The notes under the pieces: generated by a model
Seen by the model: only the letters and a program-made list of their open reading frames with translations
Told to the model about the DNA's origin: nothing
Databases searched by the model: none
Source of the DNA: Sphaerolaimus hirsutus
Lineage: Eukaryota > Nematoda > Chromadorea > Monhysterida > Sphaerolaimidae
Direction of reading: 5' to 3'
NCBI GenBank assembly: GCA_964036195.1
Contig: OZ038452.1
Location: 25,927,785 to 25,991,784 of the forward strand
DNA length: 64,000 nucleotides
Program-made: the position numbers and the translations under genes
Part shown: in pieces, positions 43,501-51,787 of the stretch
Layout: every line of letters starts with the position of its first letter
How positions within the stretch are numbered: position 1 is the first letter of the stretch

Positions 43501-45780
43501 AATCTCAAAAAGCCAATCCCGATCCCGAAATCTCAAAAAAACTATCCCGATCCCAAAAAGTCAATCCCGTTTGATTTTGAACCCTAGTTGGAAAGCGGCT
43601 TTCTCAGTTGAATTTTCTGCAGTTTCACTTTTCTAAATTAATGACCGTCAACCAAAACAGAACTTGGCGCTTTCTGACAAAGAAGGAGTGTCTACCCTGT
43701 CCGATTCTGACGTCTCGCGGATTTCTAAATCGGCAGTTAAACGTACACTGGGTGAGTCAACGTTGACAATTTACTTAGATGATGCTTAGCTGAATTGATT
43801 CAATTGAGTATATACTCGGCTGACCGCAAAGTATGCGCAGAATCCTACCATAATTGAATGAATAAACTCGTGATAAATTTCGTAATTAATTATTCCATAG
43901 TAAAAACGAAATATTATGATGAAAAACTGTATAATTTTTGGTTCGTTATTCAGATGGGTTATGGTAGGTTGTCATACTAAGTGTGAAAATACAAATATGC
44001 AAATACATGCAAATATGTATTTCAGGTCAACCCTGCATAGATGGGGATGAATCGTTTTTCCTGAGCATGCAGCAGGCGTCCGACTCGACCGTTCGCTCAG
44101 CAGGTGCGTTTTTTAAAATGTCGATTTTTTAAACCCTCGATTTACGTTTCAATTGAATTTGTCCCCAGGCTTGACGGATCCGCGTTCGCACGAATTCGAC
44201 GATGACTCGCAAAGTGAGCGGGAATTGCCCAATTCCGACACTGATGTGGCCGCCAGCGGGGCAGATACGCCGATTTTTGCTATGGTAAATTAGGGACTCA
44301 TAAGTTATGTAAAAAAATCACTGATTGTCAGAGGTGAGAACAAATAATGTGCGGGTATTTTCTAGAAAAAGTGAATGTTACTTTTGCAATTTATTGTTAA
44401 CTGCGCCGGAATGCGTAATTTTGACAACGTTATTGTAAAAATTTCTTGACGTTTTAATTTCAAAAATCAAACACAGGGCGGCAATTTGGCTCGCTTCGAC
44501 ATGGACGCTGCGAGGATGGCTGAATCGATGACGCTCAGTCACAATGAACTTGCGCTGTACAGAGAACATGTCCGTTACCAACTGTGCTAGATTTTCAAGT
44601 GCCTTACTAATTGGACCTAATTGGCGCAAGCTGTAAATTATCCCTGTAAAATAAAGATATTTGCAAAGTTTTATTGATTTGTACTATTCGGGGTAGGGTT
44701 GGCCGATGTTTTTTTTTAAACGTTTTTTATTAAAAAAAAACGTTTTTTTTTAAAAAAAAACATGACGTCCGAAATGTTTTTTTTTAAAAAAAAACATCGA
44801 CCGAAATTTTTAGTACTAAGCACTAGGTATTTTGCAAAATTTTTGCGCGCAAGCGCGCAATTTCACACACAAATTGACATTGGTGGTTGTTTTCATTGGT
44901 TTTGTGGCGTTTTTTGTATCAAAGTATCCATTTATATATGCTACCATGGGTTAATAAGCCGTCATATGTTGCTGTAGTATATAATATTGAGGTAATGTGC
45001 TTCCATGTACCTCCACAGTGTGTAACTTCACTCCCAAAGTAACAACCTCGTTTTATAACCTTGTTTGATCACTATTCCATGCCAAACTTTACCTGAAGTC
45101 ACGAACATTCGACTATAAGGCGATATACGAACAATATGTTGACGAAAAATGGATATTTTTGACACAAATCACCACTTATAATGCTATCCCATGGCTCCAC
45201 AGACATTATATGGTCATATATAACATCACAGAGTATTGCCACTGTCTGATATACCTATATATGTTGACACAAGGTTATATCTGGGAGCTTTTAAAAAAAA
45301 ACGTTTTTTATTAAAAAAAAACGTTTTTTTTTAAAAAAAAACATCGAGTTAAAAAAAAACGTTTTTTTTCCAACCCTAATTCGGGGTGCCATTTCCGCAC
45401 TCCGCAAAGTTCAAAAGAAAGTTCCTAATTCCCGGTAAGGTATCGGATGCTGTGGGCAGGCGATAGTAAAGTGATTTACGGACGTAAATATTTCACGTGC
45501 TGTTGACACGTCACATTAATTTAGATCACGTGTCAAATGAACAACGTAAACACTATTAAATAAGCCCCCTTCTCCCATTCAGATGAGCCACAAGACACAA
45601 GCATCAGGGGTCGATGCGAGTGGAAACCAGTCGAATATCTCAGCCGACAGTGGCGTGGGCGAATCGGGATTAAATGGTAGAGTAGATAATCCCTGCCCAG
45701 TTTTGGAGCTCATTTTTGATCCCGATCTCAATGCGTACTATCATCCGATTACGAAAAAGTATTATGACTTTGGAACTTGA
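40505..45780 (+). CDS. Unidentified acidic protein, twelve exons
   Basis: The exons join in phase to a stop: 40505-40606, 40695-40865, 41319-41481, 41884-42036, 42295-42443, 42776-42887, 43215-43405, 43661-43751, 44026-44103, 44169-44284, 44477-44569, 45583-45780; about 538 residues. The 5' part is weak: the exon at 40695-40865 is open in all three frames and no start ATG is fixed. From 41884 the reading is convincing: a basic block (RRSSSLRRQRGRGARK), then Ser/Asp/Glu-rich sequence (ISDEELTDTDESRSASPAS, EFDDDSQSERELPNSDTD), then a short aromatic C-terminus (FDPDLNAYYHPITKKYYDF) loosely like the tyrosine-rich repeats of OCRE domains. Exon 5 appears to end at a GC donor (CAG then GCTGGT, 42444). 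Mostly disordered; function and location unknown. Confidence 0.62.
41522..41730. mobile_element. TACTCGGCGGAC-family MITE
   Basis: It runs from TTCTAGGCGGACCGCAAAGT to GATGTCCGCCGAGCA. The core (ATAATTTTTGGTTCATTA, CCATAGTAAAA) matches the copies at 43811, 49468 and, inverted, 54148. It fills much of the intron 41482-41883. Confidence 0.75.
42465..42715. mobile_element. ACTAGTTGACATC-family palindrome
   Basis: CACTAGTTGACATCGTAAAT at the left and ATTGTCATGTCAACTGGTAC at the right are inverted relatives, with GTGTCAACT just inside. It fills most of the intron 42444-42775. Confidence 0.6.
43414..43586. mobile_element. GGGTTCAAACC hAT-like MITE at an exon edge
   Basis: It runs from TCGGGTTCAAACCGGATCCC to TTTTGAACCCTA with exact duplications GTTGGAAA (43406-43413, 43587-43594). 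The left duplication is also the first eight bases of the intron, so the element inserted 8 bp into an intron that would otherwise be 74 bp. The interior is CCCGATCCCGA-type repeat. Confidence 0.85.
43811..43990. mobile_element. TACTCGGCGGAC-family MITE
   Basis: TATACTCGGCTGACCGCAAA at the left, then the shared core; the right end is slightly truncated after CATACTAAGTGTGA. It fills about two thirds of the intron 43752-44025. Confidence 0.72.
44694..45378. mobile_element. C-family hAT-like element, uninterrupted copy
   Basis: TAGGGTTGGCCGATG to TTTTCCAACCCTA, flanked by exact ATTCGGGG duplications (44686-44693, 45379-45386). The core includes GTACTAAGCACTAGGTATTT and GCGCGCAAGCGCGC. It lies in the intron 44570-45582 and gives the empty-site reference for the nested element at 32629. 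Confidence 0.88.
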
Positions 45781-46530
45781 ATTTGAGGATAACTTGTTTT
45801 TTGGAATATTTCGTTGTTGATCAAGAGTTATTTTTGTTTTTTCCTTATTTTGTTGTTTTTTCTTTTTATTTAGTGTGATGAATTTGCGCCCAGGGCGCAT
45901 TCGATCTCATTTATGCTGGCAACATCATTGCATTTATCATTAAATCATTTGCGACTTCGCACACTGGAAAAAGTAATCATCCGTTCAAACGCTGCGGATA
46001 ATTGAGGAATTTCTTCCAGGCAGGCACCTTAGTAAAAAAATTTGGTAGCGAAAATTTGTGTGGAAATTCGTCGACATTCGCCAGACTGGTCATCAATATA
46101 TTTATTGTCAGAGATTTGTATTTTTGGTGTGTTTTAACGAATAAATTACATTCCACTGTTCGCGGCCGCTTTTTATGGCCATAGACAACCCTGTCATCGA
46201 ATACAAGTTGTGATAAATTTTCTCTAGTCTTGTTTCTCATCAAACTGTAAAGATTGATGTAAATATTTAATTCTAGTCACGTGCAGTAAATGTTGTTTCT
46301 ATTTCCAACAACAGTTGTTTAACATCATTAAACAATGTTCAATGTATACATATCTATATTATTTTCATGTTTCTTCATTATGTAACAACAATGAATCTCC
46401 ATTTTCGGTTCCACGATTGAAGAATGTAAAACATTGTTGACAACATCTAACAACACATTGCTACTTTTTTCCAATTAACACGAATATTCAGCAAAAATAT
46501 TTGTTGGTCGCCGTGCACCGAGGAGTCGAG
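45781..46530. other. 3' UTR and short intergenic
   Basis: This follows the stop of the acidic-protein gene and precedes the NHA start on the same strand. It is AT-rich with no exon I can support. Several TTGTTG/AACAAT stretches at 46300-46470 look mildly repetitive. Confidence 0.45.
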
Positions 46531-49500
46531 ATGAATCGATCAGGGGCTGGTCCGCGCTGTTTACGATCATACGGAAGATTTATGAGCCGATTTCCAAAGG
46601 TATGTTCTTTTTATGCCGGTGATTTCGGCTCTGCCATAGGTCCCCCCTGGATTTTATCATTTTTTATCACAACATCTTGAACGTCTGTTGTCCAAAACTA
46701 ATTTGCTATCTGCCGAAAATAACATGACCAATGCACTAAAACACAGGCGAGCATCTACCTGAGTTACGGCCTATGCTCTGCGCTCGTCTACTTGTTGCTT
46801 TTGTCCATTTTCAAAATGTCCGCGCTGCCTGTTGTCCACAGCTGCCGATCGGAATGGTCCCGCTCAATTGATGTTGATTTTGATGGTGGCAATGTATCCA
46901 CTGTGGCAGTGGAGGCATTTGAACCCATTTGCAACAAGGGCACAGTTTTTGGTATTTACAGCGCCCTGGTGTTTGGCCAGGTAGTGGGACAACTTGCGGC
47001 TGCAGTCGGACTTCCCCCTTTGCTGGGTTCGTTGTTTTTGTAACTTTTTATCGTTTGTCAAACGTTTGACGTTTGTCGTTTGTCGTTTTGTCACTCGACT
47101 AGCTAATCCTCGGATGCGGCGGGTGTTTTCAGGCATGCTTTTTGCGGGACTGTTCCTACGCAACGTTCCCGTTTTTGTCCACTCGCCGCCGCCGGCAGCA
47201 TTGATCAATAGGAGAGCGGCCGGGGCGCTGCGCAGGGCCGCTTTCGCGCTGATTTTGCTCCAGGGTGGATTGGGTCTGGATTTGCAAGCGCTATCCAAGT
47301 TGAAAGGTTGGGCCGATTCAGGGGTCTCCAAGATTTTGGCCCTCGCGGGGGCTGGATAGATAGCTAATCGCTCCTCCTGAGGGATAGATAGCTGGAAAAA
47401 TTTTTGGGGGGGCTTGGGAGGTCAAAATAAATTGACTTTTTCAATGCATAGAAGGCAGAAAGGGGAAAAAAATCGCTAAAAACAGGTTAAAAGTAGCTAA
47501 AACAGGCAAAAAATGGCTAAAAAGAGGTATATAAACATGTGTATAGGCGAAAGCCGCGATTTTGAAGTTGAAAAAGTATAAAAGGATACGAAAATTACTG
47601 ATTTTGATCGCAAATTGGGGTTAAATTTCTCAAAAATCGCTCCAGGTAGGTAGATAGCTGGCCGATTTGGGGGATAGATAGCCAAAAAATCTCCCTCCGG
47701 ATTGATAAATAGATAGCTGAGCGGCCTCCGGGATAGATAGACAGCTGGCAGCGTCCCCCCACCCCCCCCCCCCCGCCCTAGGGGACCCCTGGGCAGATCT
47801 GTCGCTGTGTTTGCGTTCAGCGTAAATCCCGCTTCGCTGCGCAGGCGTGGTGCTGCGGCTGGCGGCGCTGCCGTGCCTGGCCGAGGCGTGCACCGTGGCG
47901 CTGGTGACGCGGCTCGTGTTCGGCTACCCCATCACATATGGCCTGTTGCTTGGGTTTGTGAGCCTGCCATCTCAGCCTGGAAACGTTCTACGGCGCCGCT
48001 GCGCAGGTTCGTGCTGGGCGCCGTGTCGCCGGCGATCTGCGTGCCCGCCATGATGTCGGTGCGGCGGCGCCGCCTGGGGCTGGTGCCACTCTCAGAGCCT
48101 GTATAAAGCCCTGTCAAATGTCAAATGTCATGCAAAGTGTCAAAAGTCATGTAAAATGCCCTGCAAAATGGCAACCGAGTTTGCAGGGCATTTTACATGA
48201 CTTTTGACACTTTGCATGACATTTGACATTTTACAGGGCTTTTTACCGGCTCTGGGAGTGCCCCCCGGCCGAGGGCGTGCCCACGCTGGTGGTGGCCGCG
48301 AGCAGCGTGGACGACGTGCTCGCCATCGCCGGCTTCTCCGCCCTGCTCGCGGTCGTGTTCCAGCCGGACGGTGGCGCGGACGCGTGGGCCCTCGCCCGCA
48401 ATGTGTTGATGCCCATCGCGCAGTTGGTGTGCGGCGTCGCCCTGGGTGTGGTCTCGGGTGCGGCTTTGGCTGTTGTTCCACCTGGCTCGCTGGTGCGTTT
48501 GCTGGGTGGTGAAAAGTTTCCAGTGTCGTTATGACTTAGCAATGTACTGGGCCCAGTTCCGCAAGTGGGGAAGTGAGAAGTAGAATGGAAAAAACGATTT
48601 AGGGGATAGTAGCCAAAATTTTCGCCTTGGGATAGATAGATAGCTGAGCGGCCTCCGTGATAGATAGATAGCTGGAGCGTTTGGGGGGGGGGGTAACCCC
48701 CCCCCCCAACCCCCCATACTGAACCCCTGCAGGCACCTGATCTACAGAGTTTTCAGAGCTACATTTTCAGAATCGCCTGGCAGCGTGGCGCACCGTGGCT
48801 ATTCTGCTCACCGGTCAAATGTGTATGTTCGCATGTGCCTCGGTCAACTTCGGAGGTTCCGGTCCAGTGTCCTGTTTGGTAACGCCCATTGTGGCGAAAT
48901 ATTTTTGGGACCATACCGATGTCGATGGCGACCAGCATGATGTGCTGTATCGACGTGAACAGACTGTAGAGCTCTCACAGGTATTGTTTCATTGTTTTTT
49001 TTGTGTGTTTTCGAGATCGGGATTAGGTCAAAGCATTACCACTTTTAGCCGAAAACTAATTGGATAATAATAACGGTTTCGTTGCTTGCGTTTGCTTGCG
49101 TTAGAATGTCTTAACATTCTAACGTTAAAACCATTAGAATGTTAAATAACTTGTCTGTCATATCGGTATATCTTGACCCAACCATATTTGGGAGCTTTTC
49201 AAAAACGGGTCGTTTTAAAAAAGAGTGTTTTTTTTGCCATCCCTAGTTCATGCAACAAGTACCACTTGCACTTAAATTCCTGCATACTTCCTCCCAGTCT
49301 TCGAGAGTCGCGGATGCATTGGACTTGATCTGGCAGCTTTTTGGCGAACCAATGTTATTTGTACTCATTGGGGCGGAGCTAGATCTCGGGGCGATTGAAG
49401 TGTCTCTCATTGGTTTGTGTTTGCGTTTGACGTGTTTTGTTAATCGTTGTTTTCTCTTTATGTAGTTTATACTGGGCGGACCGCAGAATCCTGTCAATTT

Positions 49501-50777
49501 TTAATGAATAAAATCGTGTGATAAATTTCGTAATTGATTGTTCCACAGTAAAATGGAAATATTATGATTAAAAACTGTATGAATTTTGGTTCATTATTCA
49601 TATGGATTATGGTAGGATTTATACTAATTGTGATGTCCACCGAATATGCATGTTTTGTTCATTTGCAGCTGGTTGTGCGTTGGTTCTGGCCTGCGGTTTA
49701 ATCGTGCGCACGTGCGTTGCTTTTTGCGCGGTTTTTCGGGCCGGTTTGAACTGCAAGGAACGGCTCTATGTCGCTTTAGCATGGCTGCCCAAAGCTTCCG
49801 TGCAGGTATTTTCTCGTGTTAATCGGACGGAATTTTTATGCGTTTTATAAGTCTGGTTTGTGAAAGCATCATTTTATTTTTCTAATAATTATTGTAGTGT
49901 CATATCACGATTGAAGACAAATTGTACAGGCCGCCCTGGCTCCTGCATTCTACGATGCTGCTGTAGAGAATGATGGTAACGAGTATGAAATCGGGGCAGG
50001 CATAGTTGTTAGTTTATTTACCGCAAATCCTAGAATAAGTCCCCCTTCGAATAACTCCCCCTTGAATACCCCCCCCCCCTCAAAAACGTCTGACGAAAAA
50101 GTAACTCCCCTGTGGACTTATTCCAGGATTTAGGGTAATTTCCGTTTTTAAATACATTTTGGCTTGATATTCCATTAGGTTACTACGTAAATTGTTTTTC
50201 GAGAACCTCAAAGAAATCTAAATATTAAGTTTGAAACAGTTCGATCGAAACACTTGACTTGGTCGAAAGACTTTTACAGCTAGTTTTCACGGTCGACACT
50301 TGTTTTGGTAGGGGGTCACGGTCGACACTTTTTGCATTCGAGCAGCCCGCACATACCCCCGTTTCAACATTCAACCTCGCATTTCGCAACCAAGTGTTTC
50401 AATCGCAGATAATGTCTGTGGCGGTGATGAGCATCGTGATCACGGCGCCCGTCGGCGCGGCGCTCATGACTCTGACCGCCGGCAAGCTGCTCTCCGCCCA
50501 GGTGCCAATCCCAGACCCTGTCAAATGTCAAGTGTCATGCAAAGTGTCAAAAGTCATGGAAAATGCCTTGCAAAATGGCAACTCGGTTGCCATTTTGCAA
50601 GGCATTTTCCATGACTTTTGACACTTTGCATGACACTTGACATTTTACAGGGTCTGGGACTGCCCCCTGGAAGTAAAGTCCGACCACATTGGGTGCAATA
50701 AGGATGAAAGGGATGCAGCAGATGGTAGTGAGGCGGTGCCGCTTGAAGCGCTCAGTGATGCGGCTAGACCACTGTGA
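46531..50777 (+). CDS. NHA-type sodium/proton antiporter (SLC9B-like)
   Basis: Complete: twelve exons, 46531-46599, 46747-47026, 47133-47306, 47845-47953, 48007-48082, 48259-48522, 48771-48980, 49247-49412, 49669-49805, 49930-50007, 50409-50501, 50679-50777; 584 residues, a little longer than animal NHA1/NHA2. Membrane segments run through most of it. Family landmarks: PPLLGMLFAGLFLRNVPVF, LRRAAFALILLQGGLGLD, GFVLGAVSPAICVPAM, GVPTLVVAASSVDDVLAIAGF with the ion-binding Asp pair D254-D255, LFVLIGAELD, WLPKASVQAALAP, and SIVITAPVGAAL near the end. These exchangers move Na+ or Li+ against H+ (known of the family); the paired Asp favours electrogenic exchange. The C-terminal tail is acidic and cytosolic. 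Introns 5 and 11 are introner-like elements. The exon 6 donor (CCA then GTGTCG) is weak and could lie a few codons earlier. Confidence 0.92.
47319..47791. mobile_element. R1 MITE in NHA intron 3
   Basis: CAGGGGTCTCCAAG to GGGGACCCCTG, with degenerate 8-bp flanks GGCCGATT and GGCAGATC (6 of 8). It inserted 12 bp after the donor at 47307; without it the intron would be about 57 bp. Confidence 0.8.
48083..48258 (+). mobile_element. Introner-like element forming NHA intron 5
   Basis: The intron starts GTGCCACTCTCAGAGCCTGT directly after the codon for L236. Arms of about 85 bp (CCTGTCAAATGTCAAATGTC...; inverse ...GACATTTGACATTTTACAGG) pair almost perfectly. The right terminus has lost the CCCCCAG acceptor (it reads CCCCCCGG), and the reading frame requires the AG just inside it (CTGGGAG, 48258). 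Exon 6 then starts with TGC CCC CCG, so the last few element bases are translated. Confidence 0.78.
48548..48729. mobile_element. Chimeric repeat: CCAGTTCCGCAAG end joined to R1
   Basis: Left part GGGCCCAGTTCCGCAAGTGG is the start of the family seen complete at 16318-16474; the right part has GATAGATAGATAGCTGAGCG and ends GAACCCCTG as R1 does. It lies in NHA intron 6. Confidence 0.6.
49155..49246. mobile_element. C-family right end supplying a splice acceptor
   Basis: CATATTTGGGAGCTTTTCAA and TGTTTTTTTTGCCATCCCTA match the last 90 bp of the copy at 44694-45378. The terminal ...CCCTA plus the next G make the TAG acceptor of NHA exon 8, and the element's T run serves as the pyrimidine tract. 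Confidence 0.65.
49468..49645. mobile_element. TACTCGGCGGAC-family MITE
   Basis: TATACTGGGCGGACCGCAGA to GATGTCCACCGAATATG with the shared core. It takes up about 70% of NHA intron 8 (49413-49668). Confidence 0.75.
50502..50678 (+). mobile_element. Introner-like element forming NHA intron 11
   Basis: The intron begins GTGCCAATCCCAGACCCTGT directly after codon Q552. Near-perfect arms (CAAGTGTCATGCAAAGTGTC; inverse GACACTTTGCATGACACTTG) reach almost to the centre. The right terminus reads GGGACTGCCCCCTGG, so CAG has become CTG; the phase-0 acceptor is the AG 13 bp further on (AAGTAAAG). The spliced exon then reads SDHIGCNKDE. Confidence 0.78.
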
Positions 50778-50997
50778 ACTACGCGTGTTATTTTTGAGGT
50801 TAAATGATTTAGGTGTAAAAAATTACTGTAAATATATTTATAATGGCGAGCTTAACATGATTTTTTCAAATTGAAAGAGATGTGTTTCTGTTTTTGCGAT
50901 TTTTGTGGTATTTACATCGAAAGACGGATATCGAAGTAGAAATCTTTAGAGGTAAACCGCAGTTTCCAGAACTGAATAATCAGGTTACAGTTTTGCT

Positions 50998-51024
50998 AAT
51001 CTGTGGCATGCCGCGCCACAGATT
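50998..51024 (+). other. 3' UTR stem-loop
   Basis: AATCTGTGGC, a 7-base loop, then GCCACAGATT: a perfect 10-bp stem about 220 bp after the NHA stop and just before the AATAAA at 51039. It could be a protein-binding RNA element or a decayed mobile-element end. Confidence 0.45.
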
Positions 51025-51038
51025 TTTTCGCAACATTA

Positions 51039-51044
51039 AATAAA
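51039..51044 (+). terminator. Candidate poly(A) signal AATAAA
   Basis: The first clear AATAAA (in TTAAATAAATAG) after the NHA stop codon, 15 bp past the stem-loop. Confidence 0.5.
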
Positions 51045-51787
51045 TAGAAGGCACAAAACAAAAGCATTATTGGATCTCAACTGACAAAACTAAATGCGTA
51101 TTATACATGGTAAAATAAATGTGTACCTTATCATGATTACGTTTTTCTTTATCTCAGACGATTATTTCTGCTCAATTTGTTCTGCTTCGTTTTTCAACAA
51201 TAATACTGTGTTGTAAGTATTGTGAAGTGTAACGAAACTATTTTCTATTTTTAGTAGCTCGTAGGGATTTTTCCAAACCGTAGTAGCTGATGTAATATCG
51301 ATTTTCATGTAGCGTTAATAGATTTATAGTGTTTATCAGCAAAGTAAAGCTTCACAGCCAACAGGGTGATCTTCATTCTACAGATGTCTGTGGTGGAATA
51401 ATACCATTTCCTTCGATTTCAAGTACCGACAAAAATTCTGCACGTGCTCACGCAGTATTCACATCACACTTTTTTCACATCATACTTAACGTCTCAGCAT
51501 CACATCTAACGTTCTAGAAAATAGGTCTTTTTCAGAAAATATAATTAAATATAGTCTCAGAAAATCTCTCAAAAGTAAAATATCATAAAATATCTCTGAA
51601 AAACCGCCGAAAAATGGGTATAAAAAGGAGATATAAAGATTTTATATTTTTCTCATAAAAAAAACAGGAGAAAATACCTAACAATAAGATAATATCATAT
51701 TTTCTGAGACATTGAAAACAAAAATCTGCCAGAGATTTTTGGAAGCCCACTCACACCCACTCACCCAAACCGGCTCAGCGGGGCAGC
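51045..51787. other. Intergenic upstream of SGF11-like gene
   Basis: No gene. 51520-51740 is the AT-rich GAGATTTT repeat. The stretch just before 51788 is C-rich and ends CCGGCTCAG, a good acceptor, so the ATG exon may begin at 51778 with an untranslated or coding exon upstream. Confidence 0.45.

Noticed and set aside
46002-46243. Short frames on both strands between two genes.
   Set aside because: They have AT-rich codon use, no splice-consistent neighbours and no similarity that I recognise.
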